A DNA stretch of 64,000 nucleotides from Dictyobacter formicarum (GTDB taxonomy: Bacteria; Chloroflexota; Ktedonobacteria; Ktedonobacterales; Ktedonobacteraceae), in NCBI RefSeq assembly GCF_016587435.1, contig NZ_BNJJ01000031.1:23924-87923 (forward strand), read 5' to 3'. A program made the position numbers and the translations under genes. The number at the start of each line of letters is the position of its first letter. Position 1 is the stretch's first letter. Below are positions 8,738 to 17,057 of the stretch, one piece after another. Under the pieces are notes generated by a model, which searched no databases, was not told where the DNA came from, and was given only the letters and a program-made list of their open reading frames with translations.

Positions 8738-8797
8738 ATGTCCTTAATTCAGCTTTATGCTAGCGAAGGACGCTGGCCACGGATCTGCAACCTTTAG
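8738..8797 (+). CDS. Candidate 19-residue leader peptide
   Basis: AAAGGAGGG sits 8 bases before ATG 8738, which opens a 19-codon reading frame ending in TAG at 8795. It lies 36 bases before the glycosyltransferase start. The ribosome site is stronger than that of the downstream gene. It could be a translated leader that couples or attenuates expression, or a chance frame. No conservation data are available. Confidence 0.35.
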   Translation: MSLIQLYASEGRWPRICNL

Positions 8798-8833
8798 TTG
8801 CGTCTCACAATAGAAGAAGAGGAGTCCTACGAC

Positions 8834-10057
8834 ATGTCGTATGCTGTTGCCATGCTCAGCATTCACACGTCGCCGCTGGATAATCCAGGGCGCACGAAGG
8901 ATGCTGGTGGCATGAATGTCTATATGCGCGAATTAACATTAGCACTGGCCGCCCAAAACGTTCAGGTTGATATATTTACGCGCCGTACCCAGGAAAATAC
9001 CCCGACCATCGTACATTTGGGTGCAAATGTACGCGTCATTCATATCAAAGCCGGGCCTATTGCTTCACTGCATAAGCATGATTTATACCAGTACACCCCC
9101 ACTTTTGCACGTCATATTGAAGAATTTCGTCGCCGTGAACGTCTGAGCTATGATCTGATCCACAGCCATTACTGGTTGTCAGGAGTAGCGGCGGTGCGCC
9201 TGGCCTGTCATTGGGGTGTTCCCCATATTACTATGTTCCACACACTGGGCCGATTGAAGCAGCTGGCTAATCCCACAGAAGCAGAGCCACCGTTGCGCCT
9301 GGAGATGGAGCAGCGGTTGATCCACCAGGCTGATCGTATTATTGCAGCGACCGCTGATGAGCGTGTCCATATGATGCGCTATTGCGGTGCCACCACGCAT
9401 CAGGTTGATGTGATCCCTTGCGGCGTGGACCTCAGGCTTTTCGAACCGTATAACAAACAATGGGCGCGTCAGAGACTGGGTTTGCCGTTGGAGCAACCGA
9501 TACTTTTATTTGCCGGCCGACTGGATCCTTTTAAGGGACCTGATCAGCTGTTGCGGGCCGCCGCCCTGATGCAGGAAGATGCCCATCTGGTTGTAGTTGG
9601 CGGTAAACTTGGCGATGACAATGACCTGCGAGCATTACAAGGCCTGGCGCAGACTCTACAGCTGGAAAATCGTGTCACTTTTACAGGTGCGCGAGCACGG
9701 GAAGAGATGCCCTTGTTTTACAGTGCAGCCGACGTTACAGTAGTGCCTTCGTATCACGAAACGTTTGGCCTGGCCGCTGTGGAATCCCTGGCCTGCGCTA
9801 CCCCTGTGGTGGCCACGCGTGCTGGTGGCTTGATGACGGTGGTTCGGCATGGCGAAACCGGCTTCCTCACTCCACGCTGCCCCGGCTTTTTTGCGGAACG
9901 CCTGGACGTGCTACTGCGCGATAATCAGCTGCGGATGCATATGAGCAAAGCCGCGCGCCCATCGGTGCAGCAATTTGCCTGGTCACATGTAGCTCGTCAA
10001 ATATATGCTACCTATGAAGAGCTAATCAGCGTTGGTCAATGTCTAGTCGCCCTCTAA
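8834..10057 (+). CDS. GT4 glycosyltransferase, MshA/sucrose-phosphate-synthase-like
   Basis: A 407-residue GT-B enzyme. The N-terminal half has DAGGMNVYMREL near residue 27 and HSHYWLSG near 110, both typical of the MshA and sucrose-phosphate synthase branch of GT4. The C-terminal nucleotide-sugar domain has LLFAGRLDPFKGPDQLL near 227, VPSYHETFGLAAVESLACATPVV (with the E-x7-E pair) near 312 and GETGFL. It transfers sugar from a nucleotide donor; the acceptor is unknown, and mycothiol synthesis is not implied. ATG 8834 follows GAAGAGGAG; a TTG 12 codons upstream lacks a site. Confidence 0.88.
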   Translation: MSYAVAMLSIHTSPLDNPGRTKDAGGMNVYMRELTLALAAQNVQVDIFTRRTQENTPTIVHLGANVRVIHIKAGPIASLHKHDLYQYTPTFARHIEEFRRRERLSYDLIHSHYWLSGVAAVRLACHWGVPHITMFHTLGRLKQLANPTEAEPPLRLEMEQRLIHQADRIIAATADERVHMMRYCGATTHQVDVIPCGVDLRLFEPYNKQWARQRLGLPLEQPILLFAGRLDPFKGPDQLLRAAALMQEDAHLVVVGGKLGDDNDLRALQGLAQTLQLENRVTFTGARAREEMPLFYSAADVTVVPSYHETFGLAAVESLACATPVVATRAGGLMTVVRHGETGFLTPRCPGFFAERLDVLLRDNQLRMHMSKAARPSVQQFAWSHVARQIYATYEELISVGQCLVAL

Positions 10058-10081
10058 AGAAACAGTAATTGTTTGAAACGC

Positions 10082-10116
10082 AGGCTGCCCCTTCAAAGAA
10101 GTGCGAGCAGCCTTTT
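10082..10116 (+). terminator. Terminator after the GT4 gene
   Basis: AGGCTGC (10082-10088) pairs with GCAGCCT (10107-10113), followed by TTTT. It closes the unit that begins at about 8.7 kb. Confidence 0.65.
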
Positions 10117-10502
10117 CCATGTTGCAGCTGAAATGATGACATAGCATATTAAACATCTATTTCTAACTGCCTCCACTTTTTACAACATAGCTGCATAGCT
10201 ATTACATTATACATATCAATTGTTATACGAATATTCAGCAATAAAATAAATAAAGCTAATTGTTAGTTATATTGACATAAGAAGAATTATATTAATACAT
10301 ATGACATTTTTAGAACAATATATGGCAGAGATAGATTAAACAGTTCAAGGGTGGACTTTCACCTATCTCTATGGTATAATCATGTGCAAGAGTAAGAGAC
10401 AATCACGATTTAGACGTTCAGCCTGTATGCTATAAGTTGCAAAAAGCACGAATAGGGCTGCAGGTTTTTTATACCTGATTACTATAATCAGGTGAGGGTG
10501 GA
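10117..10502 (+). promoter_or_regulatory. AT-rich spacer with a TATAAT box and a perfect hairpin before a small ORF
   Basis: No large gene is visible. The stretch 10140-10330 is strongly AT-rich. TATAAT occurs at 10375-10380 with a weak TGGACT 17 bases upstream. A perfect 9-bp hairpin, ACCTGATTA-cta-TAATCAGGT, lies at 10473-10493, directly before the GAGGGTGG ribosome site of the small ORF at 10503, where it could act as an operator or control translation. Confidence 0.4.
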
Positions 10503-10619
10503 ATGCTTATGTGTACAGTCTCAATCCAAGAAAGCGCCAATCTACTACAGTTGGCGGCGACTGCGACTGAGGCTGATCTACAGAGAAACAACGACATCAC
10601 CCCCATAAAACTGCACTAG
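10503..10619 (+). CDS. Candidate 38-residue small protein
   Basis: ATG 10503 (or 10509) follows GAGGGTGG and opens a frame to TAG at 10617. A proper terminator begins inside the stop region. The peptide starts MLMCTVSIQESANLLQ and looks amphipathic and mildly acidic in the middle. I recognise no family. Promoter-like box, hairpin, ribosome site and terminator together make this look like a real short transcription unit, but the coding status is unproved. Confidence 0.4.
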   Translation: MLMCTVSIQESANLLQLAATATEADLQRNNDITPIKLH

Positions 10620-10646
10620 GGATATGAGAATTCCTGGTGCTTTTTT
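10613..10646 (+). terminator. Terminator of the small ORF unit
   Basis: GCACTAGG (10613-10620) pairs with CCTGGTGC (10633-10640) with one G-T pair, followed by six T residues. Confidence 0.7.
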
Positions 10647-11166
10647 CATTACTGGGACCTTTTGCATGGAGCGCGCCGGGTTCTGCGTACTCATCGATCA
10701 ACATTTTGGTTTATGTTTGCTATCCAGGAGGATTGCCACTGTACGGGATGCATACTTATTTTAATTAACGGAAGGAGGACAATGAGGTTTCTTTCGCTCA
10801 ATCGGTGAGATAAACGTATGTAATGCTCCCCCGGAGCTATAAATACAGTGCATGTGGCTACGGAGTGGTTGCTAGAATTAAAGGAGCTTTCAACGGCTCT
10901 TGGAAACTATAAAAAAGTGGTATAATGTGCAAAAGATTACGTTAATATATGAATCGGTTGAAAGAACCACTCATACCCTGAAAAGGGCGTAATCCTTGAG
11001 AAATGAGATACGTTTCACGGTCTCTTGCCCATCTGGGGCCAGCCATCTGTTGCCAGATGTGCTGTGCTATTTGCTTAATCTCGATTGTAAGGTTATTGAA
11101 GCCTATCGAGGGAAGGTAGGTAGAAATCAACACGTTTTACCACGTTTTGAAAGGCAGTGTGCAACT
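10647..11166 (+). promoter_or_regulatory. Spacer and probable leader of the SWIM gene
   Basis: No large gene is seen. A GGAAGGAGG site at 10770-10778 precedes an 8-codon frame (ATG 10782 to TGA 10808). TATAAT at 10921-10926 with TTGGAA at 10900-10905 (15-base spacer) is the likely promoter of the SWIM protein. This implies a leader of about 230 bases. A short complementary pair CTCGAT/ATCGAG lies inside the leader near 11080-11110. Confidence 0.35.
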
Positions 11167-11448
11167 ATGAACTCAAGTATGATCAACAAGATTGCCAAAG
11201 CCAAACGCTATGCAGAAGAGCCTGAGCGCATTCAATTCACGAGTTTTGAAGCCAAATTCCAGGGTGAGAACGATGTTCACACGACCAGATATAATGATGG
11301 CGAGTGGCAGTGCACTTGCCGCTTCTTCCATGACTGGGGTGATTGTTGCCATACCATGGCCATGCAACGCGTACTTGGCGTAACCATTCCAGAAGCGCAT
11401 CGTCACGGCGTGCTTTCTGGTTTAGGGACGGGCCCTCTCTCACACTGA
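11167..11448 (+). CDS. Small SWIM zinc-finger protein
   Basis: The 93-residue protein ends with a SWIM-type ligand set, CTC-x8-CCH (CxC...CxH), inside the segment WQCTCRFFHDWGDCCH. SWIM domains bind zinc and mediate DNA or protein contacts. The N-terminal MNSSMINKIAKAKRYAEE is typical of stand-alone mini-SWIM proteins that I recall from Chloroflexota. The frame is open upstream to TTG 10996, but that start has no ribosome site, so I take ATG 11167. The site before it (AAAGG, 12 bases away) is also weak. The function is unknown. Confidence 0.65.
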   Translation: MNSSMINKIAKAKRYAEEPERIQFTSFEAKFQGENDVHTTRYNDGEWQCTCRFFHDWGDCCHTMAMQRVLGVTIPEAHRHGVLSGLGTGPLSH

Positions 11449-11497
11449 TCTTGTACAGGTAAAGAGATATGGCTCTTTAGAGCCAGTCTTTTCACAT

Positions 11498-11545
11498 AAA
11501 AGATGAGGCACTGTATTTCATTGAGACAGTGCCTCATCTTTTTAT
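11498..11545. terminator. Bidirectional terminator between SWIM and the small membrane protein
   Basis: A perfect 17-bp stem, arms 11498-11514 and 11526-11542, has A-rich and T-rich flanks that suit both convergent genes. A smaller hairpin, GGCTCTTTAGAGCC, lies at 11471-11484. Confidence 0.85.
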
Positions 11546-11621
11546 TATCGCGGGTGCCGGTTATTTATCTACCTGTGTGCAACTGAGCAGTAGCGACACA
11601 GCAGCGTCTATCAACCATCGT

Positions 11622-12038
11622 CTAAACAAGAACGAAATAGAGAATGACGATCGCTGCGACCATAATCGTAGCCAGGACCCCAATCGTGATTAAATCACGG
11701 CGCACATAGGCGAAGTGCTCAGCGGTCACCATCGCATTGCCTGCGCGCTGCTGCTGGGCTTTCTGCGCAGCCAGGCGCCGGGCGGCCATGCGAGCTGACG
11801 CACTGGTTGGAGCGACCACGGGGGTAGGAGTTTCTGCTGCCTGATCAGCCTCTGGCTCCACGACTGGAGCTGGAGTAGCCGCAACAGGTGCAGATGTTTT
11901 CTTCACTTTTTTGGCAGTGGGTTCAACTTTAGCTGGTGCAGATGTCTCGTCTTCAACTCCCTCTGGACGAACCAGTTCAAACCCTTTTTGTCGTTGATAT
12001 TGCGCTCCACCGCGCGCAGCTGCTGATTTTTTTGGCAT
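11622..12038 (-). CDS. Small tail-anchored membrane protein
   Basis: This 138-residue protein has a basic N-terminus, an Ala/Pro/Glu/Thr-rich disordered middle (residues 30-80), a basic helix (ARMAARRLAAQKAQQQ), and one hydrophobic segment at the extreme C-terminus (about 117-138), which makes it tail-anchored. I recognise no domain. GGGAG precedes the ATG. It is alone in its unit, with a promoter about 170 bases upstream. Confidence 0.7.
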   Translation of the reverse strand: MPKKSAAARGGAQYQRQKGFELVRPEGVEDETSAPAKVEPTAKKVKKTSAPVAATPAPVVEPEADQAAETPTPVVAPTSASARMAARRLAAQKAQQQRAGNAMVTAEHFAYVRRDLITIGVLATIMVAAIVILYFVLV

Positions 12039-12206
12039 AGTGGCTTTTACTCCCTTGCTCGATTGCCTGGTTCAAGAAGTCGAACACTTCGAGCTCTTAT
12101 GGTTCTTGACATAGGTAACGCTTGGCTCATGGTTCAGACGCGCTCTCGTGCCATTCAAGGCCTCTAGCACCTGCAACATCTCGCGTTTACTCGCACATTG
12201 TAGCTT

Positions 12207-12235
12207 ATTATACACGAAAGCTTGTGAACCGTCGA
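12207..12235 (-). promoter_or_regulatory. Candidate promoter of the tail-anchored protein
   Basis: On the minus strand TATAAT follows TTCGTG in the segment reading GCTTTCGTGTATAATAAG. A clear -35 is not obvious. The predicted leader to the ATG at 12038 is about 170 bases. The region 12039-12402 holds no gene I can defend. Confidence 0.4.
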
Positions 12236-12402
12236 GAGTTTGCTCCCAATGGGCTGTCATTGATCCCGCTAATGGCCCCTCCTGGGCAGGAACATTGCCA
12301 TTTTGAAGTCATTTGACAAGGGCCCCTGGCTGTGCTACTCTTATTCTTGGCAAGAAAGGGCAAAACATATTCGTTACCCAAATTGTACTGCAAAGGTTTA
12401 GA

Positions 12403-12433
12403 AGGCTAGCCCCCGAGAGGCTAGTCCTTTTTT
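12403..12433 (+). terminator. Terminator-like hairpin in the mnmA leader
   Basis: GGCTAGCC pairs with GGCTAGTCC with one bulged base, then CCTTTTTT follows. It points in the plus direction 58 bases before mnmA although no plus-strand gene precedes it, so it may be an attenuator of the mnmA-lepA operon. Confidence 0.5.
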
Positions 12434-12490
12434 CTACATACACTCATTATTACCATACACACTAGTAACAAATAAGCAGGAACTTTTACC

Positions 12491-13672
12491 ATGGCACGAA
12501 TAGTCGTCGCAATGAGCGGCGGCGTAGATAGCTCGGTCGCCGCTGCGCTCCTCAAAGAACAAGGCCACGAGGTGATCGGCATTATGCTCCGCCTCTGGTC
12601 AGAACCGGGTGTTATTGAAGCTGAGGATGATGGTGTTGAGCGTGTTGTACAAAATAAATGCTGCTCACTGGAATCCGTTGACGATGCTCGTCGTGTGGCG
12701 CGTATGCTTGATATCCCATTCTATCTGGTTAATGTTGAACAAGAATTTAAAGAAAGAATCGTTGACAGCTTCTACGAAGACTATGTTGCAGGGCGCACGC
12801 CCAATCCGTGTCTGAATTGCAACCGTCATATTCGCTTTACTGTGTTGCTCAATCGTGCGCTGGCCTTGAATGCCGATTACCTGGCAACGGGCCACTATGT
12901 GCGTGTTGATGATCATCCTGTGACCGGGAAGCGCCGCCTGCGCCGAGCGGTTGATCCTGAGAAAGATCAGTCATACGTTCTGCATGTACTGAACCAGCAG
13001 CAGCTGGCCCATGCATGTTTTCCATTGGGTGGGTATACCAAGCCAGAAGTGCGAGCTATGGCGGCCGAGCGCGGTATGACCGTGGCGGCTAAAGCTGAAA
13101 GCCAGGAAATTTGTTTTGTGGCGCAAAACGACTACCGTGGCTTCATTGATCGCTATGCCGCTGCCAGGCAAGAGGAAGCTCAATTAGCGACCGTTGGGGC
13201 TCCCGCAGCTACCAGCCGCGGCGCTGGCTTAATCTCGATACCTAAGCCTGGGCCTATTATCGATCAGCAGGGCAACACCCTGGGTCGTCATCGTGGCCTG
13301 GCATACTACACAATTGGACAACGCAAAGGACTGGGCATCACTTCCCGTGATCCACTGCATGTCTTGAAAATTGATTCTACCAGCAATGCGCTCGTGGTTG
13401 GACCGGCCAGTGCACTGGAGCAGACGGAGTTTATTGTTGGTAAGATGCACTATCTCAGTGGCGAAACACCGACCCAGCCGTTTGAAGCCCTGGTTCGTGT
13501 GCGCTACAAGGCTCCTGAGCAGCCGGCACTGGTTACTCCCCTTGATGGTGGAGAGCGAGTGCGTGTCACTTTGTTACATCCACAGCGGGCTATCACACCA
13601 GGGCAAGCCGCCGTCTTTTATGGTGGTGAGGATGGTGATGAGGTGTTGTGTGGAGGGATTATCGCAGAATGA
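12491..13672 (+). CDS. mnmA: tRNA-specific 2-thiouridylase MnmA
   Basis: MnmA makes s2U34 in tRNA-Lys, -Glu and -Gln using ATP and relayed sulfur. At 393 residues it has the usual length. The PP-loop SGGVDSS is at residues 9-15. The [12 protein letters not shown] box near 102 holds the first catalytic-region cysteine, and ESQEICFV near 206 holds the second. The central tRNA-binding region contains [16 protein letters not shown] and the [16 protein letters not shown] motif near 262. A roughly 20-residue Ala-rich insert near 222-240 is not typical. The stop overlaps the lepA start (ATGA), so the two are translationally coupled. Confidence 0.97.
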   Translation: MARIVVAMSGGVDSSVAAALLKEQGHEVIGIMLRLWSEPGVIEAEDDGVERVVQNKCCSLESVDDARRVARMLDIPFYLVNVEQEFKERIVDSFYEDYVAGRTPNPCLNCNRHIRFTVLLNRALALNADYLATGHYVRVDDHPVTGKRRLRRAVDPEKDQSYVLHVLNQQQLAHACFPLGGYTKPEVRAMAAERGMTVAAKAESQEICFVAQNDYRGFIDRYAAARQEEAQLATVGAPAATSRGAGLISIPKPGPIIDQQGNTLGRHRGLAYYTIGQRKGLGITSRDPLHVLKIDSTSNALVVGPASALEQTEFIVGKMHYLSGETPTQPFEALVRVRYKAPEQPALVTPLDGGERVRVTLLHPQRAITPGQAAVFYGGEDGDEVLCGGIIAE

Positions 13673-15477
13673 CGGATCTGGCACACATTAGAAATTTTTG
13701 TATCATTGCCCATATCGACCATGGTAAGTCGACCCTGGCTGATCGTCTGCTAGAATTTACCGGTACCGTCTCCAAGCGTGAACTGTTAGAGCAAACGCTC
13801 GATCAGATGGAGCTGGAGCGTGAGAAGGGCATCACCATTAAGTCGCAGGCTGTACGTATGCGCTATACCGCGCTCAATGGTGAAGAGTATGAATTAAACC
13901 TGATCGATACTCCTGGACACGTTGACTTTACATATGAGGTCTCACGTAGTCTGGCCGCCTGTGAAGGTGCATTGCTGGTCATCGACTCTACGCAGGGAGT
14001 AGAGGCCCAGACGCTGGCTAACCTCTACCTGGCCCTGGAAGCTGACCTGACGATTATTCCAGTCATCAATAAAATCGATTTACCCAGTGCTGAACCAGAA
14101 AGGGTAATGCAAGAGGTTGAGGATGTTATTGGCTTGCCGCGGGAAGAATGCATTCTGGCATCCGCCAAAGAGGGTATTGGCACCCAGGATATTCTGGAAG
14201 CCATTATTAAACATGTGCCACCGCCCAAAGGCCGCTTAGAAGGTCCCCTGCGTGCGCTGGTCTTTGACTCGCACTACGATGCCTACAAAGGGGTGATCGC
14301 TTATGTGCGTGTCGTGGATGGCGAATTGCATGAAGATGAGCGTTTGGCCATGGTGGCGGCTGGCAGCTCAGCCGAGATTCTAGAAGTTGGCTGTTTTCAG
14401 CCGCGCCTGGTATCGACGAAGACTTTAACCACCGGAGAGGTAGGTTATATTGCGACTGGCTTTAAAAACGTCAAGGACTGCCAGGTTGGCGACACCGTCA
14501 CTGTGCCCTCCGCCCTGGCGAGCATCGAGCCCTTGCCAGGTTATCAGCCTGCCAAACCAATGGTCTTTGCCGGACTTTATCCAGTTGACAGCAACGACTA
14601 TCCAGAGTTGCGTGAGGCCCTGGATCGCCTGAAGTTAAATGATGCTGCCCTCTATTATGAGCCTGAAACCTCTAATGCCCTGGGCTTTGGCTTCCGCTGT
14701 GGCTTCCTGGGTTTGCTGCATATGGAGATCATTCAAGAGCGGCTGGAGCGCGAATACAATCTGGATATGCTGGCGACGGCACCCAGTGTAGCGTACCACG
14801 TCACCAAGGTTGGCGGAGAAGTCGTTGAAGTCCATAATCCATCTGAGATGCCCAATTTCGGAGAGATTGAGCAGATCGAAGAGCCCTATATGGACATTTC
14901 CATCTTCACGCCATCGCGCTACATCGGCACGATCATGGAGCTCGTCACCTCCAAACGTGGTATCTATAAAGACCTGAAATATATTGAGGCCGAACGCGTC
15001 CTGATGACCTACGAAATTCCATTAGCGGAACTGATCATCGACTTCTATGACCAGCTAAAATCCCGCACCCAGGGATATGCCTCGTTGGACTATAATTTTG
15101 GCTCCTATCGAGCCTCAGACCTGGTTAAAATGGATATTCTGGTCAATTCCGTACCGGTTGATGCGCTCTCATTGATTTTGCACCGTGAAAGCGCCTACTA
15201 TCAGGGACGAGCCCTGGTCGAAAAGCTACGCAACCTTATTCCCCGCCAGCTTTTCGAGGTACCAATTCAGGCTGCCATTGGTTCTCGTGTCATTTCCCGT
15301 GAAACGGTGAAAGCCATGCGTAAAGACGTGCTGGCCAAATGTTATGGAGGAGATATTTCCCGCAAGCGCAAACTGCTAGAAAAACAAAAAGAAGGCAAGA
15401 AGCGCATGAAAATGGTCGGTAGCGTCGAGATTCCCCAGGAAGCCTTCATGGCTGTCCTCTCTCTTGGCAAAGAATAG
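13669..15477 (+). CDS. lepA: Elongation factor 4 (LepA), GTPase
   Basis: LepA is a ribosome-bound GTPase that back-translocates or aids assembly of ribosomes under stress. The G1 motif AHIDHGKST is at residues 13-21, G3 is DTPGHVDF near 80 and G4 is NKIDLP near 134. The characteristic C-terminal domain runs to the end with [15 protein letters not shown] and [15 protein letters not shown]. The length of 602 residues is normal. I choose ATG 13669, which overlaps the mnmA stop, over an upstream GTG at 13648. The GGAGGG at 13653 serves it. Confidence 0.97.
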   Translation: MTDLAHIRNFCIIAHIDHGKSTLADRLLEFTGTVSKRELLEQTLDQMELEREKGITIKSQAVRMRYTALNGEEYELNLIDTPGHVDFTYEVSRSLAACEGALLVIDSTQGVEAQTLANLYLALEADLTIIPVINKIDLPSAEPERVMQEVEDVIGLPREECILASAKEGIGTQDILEAIIKHVPPPKGRLEGPLRALVFDSHYDAYKGVIAYVRVVDGELHEDERLAMVAAGSSAEILEVGCFQPRLVSTKTLTTGEVGYIATGFKNVKDCQVGDTVTVPSALASIEPLPGYQPAKPMVFAGLYPVDSNDYPELREALDRLKLNDAALYYEPETSNALGFGFRCGFLGLLHMEIIQERLEREYNLDMLATAPSVAYHVTKVGGEVVEVHNPSEMPNFGEIEQIEEPYMDISIFTPSRYIGTIMELVTSKRGIYKDLKYIEAERVLMTYEIPLAELIIDFYDQLKSRTQGYASLDYNFGSYRASDLVKMDILVNSVPVDALSLILHRESAYYQGRALVEKLRNLIPRQLFEVPIQAAIGSRVISRETVKAMRKDVLAKCYGGDISRKRKLLEKQKEGKKRMKMVGSVEIPQEAFMAVLSLGKE

Positions 15478-15492
15478 CTGCCAGTGCGGGAC

Positions 15493-15570
15493 GGGCGCAT
15501 GTGCCCGAGCTAATTTTATGTGATTGTGAAAAAAGTGCGCCAAGCGCACTTTTTTCACAATCACATAAAA
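15493..15570 (+). terminator. Perfect 27-bp hairpin after lepA
   Basis: Arms at 15514-15540 and 15544-15570 are perfectly complementary around the three-base loop CAA. The apex reads AGTGCGC-CAA-GCGCACT. A small hairpin, CGGGC-GCATGT-GCCCG, precedes it. It starts 36 bases after the lepA stop and may terminate transcription or protect the mRNA end. Two other hairpins in the window share the apex. Confidence 0.75.
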
Positions 15571-15644
15571 CATTTTGAATGCCGAAGACGCGGCCCCTAT
15601 GGCTTTCAGACACTTTCTTAGGGTAAGTTGCCTGGGGCGGAAAA

Positions 15645-15711
15645 AAGACAAAAAAAGAGAGCTAGATAATCACGGTTATCTAGCTCATCTGTGTCTCTTT
15701 TTTTGTTCTTC
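15645..15711 (-). terminator. Terminator facing the minus strand
   Basis: GAGCTAGATAA (15659-15669) pairs perfectly with TTATCTAGCTC (15676-15686). Read on the minus strand it is followed at once by TCTTTTTTT, an ideal intrinsic terminator. Read on the plus strand the T-run lies 11 bases away, so the minus direction fits better. The nearest recognised minus-strand gene ends at 16344 and has its own terminator. Confidence 0.7.
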
Positions 15712-15908
15712 ACAACTCCCGTGTTTAAATCAACCGAGTACTAATCCGAACGAACATCGCTGGAAAGACAACAGCGATTATCCTCTAGGTACCCTTACCC
15801 CTCCCGGGACGTATAGAGCGCGTCATGGCGTGTGATCAGGCCCGTGGCCCGTCATGACGGGAGGGTAAGCGCTTAGAGGCGCCGGATAGCCCGCATTTAC
15901 GGGCGCTC
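15712..15908 (-). ncRNA. Strongly structured region, candidate non-coding RNA
   Basis: No gene is recognised. A long imperfect inverted repeat pairs 15782-15806 with 15858-15879 (CCTCTA...TTACCC...CCCG against its complement). Inside lies the palindrome CCCGTCATGACGGG at 15848-15861. A second hairpin, TAGAGGCGCC with GGGCGCTCCTA and inner GCCCG-CATTTA-CGGGC, follows to 15911. Together with the minus-facing terminator at 15645 this suggests the 3' part of a minus-strand transcript. A remnant of a mobile element's terminal structure is an alternative. Confidence 0.35.
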
Positions 15909-16064
15909 CTAGTCAATTTGAAATACTACCCCTAACACGCGAATTGGTTTCTTCGTGGTTCTTATAAGATCAATGGACGTCATAAGATCTCCTTCCGGGT
16001 TACTTATGCAAGGACCAAGCCTTGTGCCAAGGTCTTTTAATTCCCTGGTGTATTCCTTAATCAT
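15909..16064 (-). CDS. Candidate small ORF of 51 residues (or 24 from an internal start)
   Basis: On the minus strand ATG 16064 opens 51 codons to TAG at 15909. An internal ATG at 15983 is preceded by GGAAGGAG with 5-base spacing, an excellent ribosome site, and gives a 24-residue basic-hydrophobic peptide (MTSIDLIRTTKKPIRVLG...). TTGACT about 17 bases before TAATGT lies just upstream of 16064 and could be a promoter. I recognise no family. It could be the truncated end of a decayed gene. Confidence 0.35.
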   Translation of the reverse strand: MIKEYTRELKDLGTRLGPCISNPEGDLMTSIDLIRTTKKPIRVLGVVFQID

Positions 16065-16205
16065 TTGGAATACTTACACATTACCATCTCATTTGACAGA
16101 AGTCAAGGGGTTTTCCATAGAATTTGCGAGCGGTTTCCTGTTAATGCGCTGTATCGTCAGTACCGGTGGTGTCAGTCTGGCTTATGAGATAAGGGCATCA
16201 AAAAG

Positions 16206-16315
16206 GTGTCTGCTCCTCATTAACCACATCCTCATAGTTTTGCTGGAAGGTAGTGAGCACCATAACTTGAAAAAGTGCGAAGGAGCAGACACGCCAGATA
16301 GTGCGTGCCTGCTCC
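16206..16315 (-). terminator. Terminator of the SRPBCC gene, with an alternative partner arm
   Basis: GGAGCAG(A)CACGC and GTGCGTG(C)CTGCTCC form a hairpin at 16282-16315, followed on the minus strand by a T-run. A third arm, GTGTCTGCTCC at 16206-16216, is perfectly complementary to 16282-16292, so two mutually exclusive folds are possible. Confidence 0.6.
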
Positions 16316-16343
16316 CCGGGTGTAGAAATTGAAGCTGACTGAA

Positions 16344-17057
16344 TTAGTAATTGCCGCGTCCTCTTTCAGCGCGAACACTTTCGTCAGGAGTGATATTGTT
16401 TGGCTCGACAGGAATGGCCCCGGTATCGATATCGTTAGCAGCCAGGCGATCGTTGGTCATGCCTGTAATATCTCGATCCATTGTAGGCATACCAGTAGAT
16501 GTGCGATTATAGCCAGCATCATCCTGCATGGTCTCATTCTGTCGGCTAGTAGTACGGCCCTTGCTGGCAGCGCTATCTGCGTGAAACAGATAATTTGAAG
16601 ACGTGGGATCCAGAGCACCGGCCGGTGACTGATTGACTAGCTCGCCAAAGTGGCGCAGATCGTGTTCTAGTGCTTGCTGGAAGCGGTTGCCCGCGCCCAA
16701 TTTCTCGCCAGCATTACCCAGAACGCCAGCGGGAGGATTGTAATTGATCGTGGCAGTGACTCTTGTCTGGCCAGTTGAGGTAGGAGCGAAGGTCACTTTA
16801 CCGAAATTTTCCAGGCCACTGGTGGAGCGCCAACCGATTTGTTGATCAGGTATCCACTCTTCATTAACCGCATCCCATTCGTGTTGTCCGACCACGTCAG
16901 CCACCCAATGGCTCGATTGGTCATCATGATAGGTAACTTCTTTGACAAAGCTCATGAATTTTGGAAAGTCATTGAAGTGGGTAAACAACGAATAGACCTG
17001 GTGGACAGGGGCATTAACCGTAACTTCTGCACTGTGAGTTGCATGGTTCTTTTGCAT
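16344..17057 (-). CDS. SRPBCC (polyketide cyclase/lipid-transport fold) family protein
   Basis: The first 150 residues match the SRPBCC/cyclase fold: AEVTVNAPVHQVYSLFTHFNDFPKFM near the start, HEWDAVNEEWIPDQQIGWRS near 65, then GKVTFAP..TRVTATINYNPP and a final long helix FQQALEHDLRHFGELV. Such domains bind hydrophobic ligands. The C-terminal 85 residues are polar, low-complexity and rich in Asp, Thr and Asn. ATG 17057 is chosen because GAAGGA lies 6 bases before it; an 18-residue extension upstream lacks a site. Confidence 0.8.
   Translation of the reverse strand: MQKNHATHSAEVTVNAPVHQVYSLFTHFNDFPKFMSFVKEVTYHDDQSSHWVADVVGQHEWDAVNEEWIPDQQIGWRSTSGLENFGKVTFAPTSTGQTRVTATINYNPPAGVLGNAGEKLGAGNRFQQALEHDLRHFGELVNQSPAGALDPTSSNYLFHADSAASKGRTTSRQNETMQDDAGYNRTSTGMPTMDRDITGMTNDRLAANDIDTGAIPVEPNNITPDESVRAERGRGNY

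Noticed and set aside
12072..12260. 62-codon minus-strand frame upstream of the tail-anchored protein
   Set aside because: It overlaps the probable promoter and leader of that gene and has no ribosome site.
15955..16332. 125-codon plus-strand frame in the lepA-SRPBCC gap
   Set aside because: No ribosome site, no family resemblance and odd composition; the minus-strand signals explain the region better.
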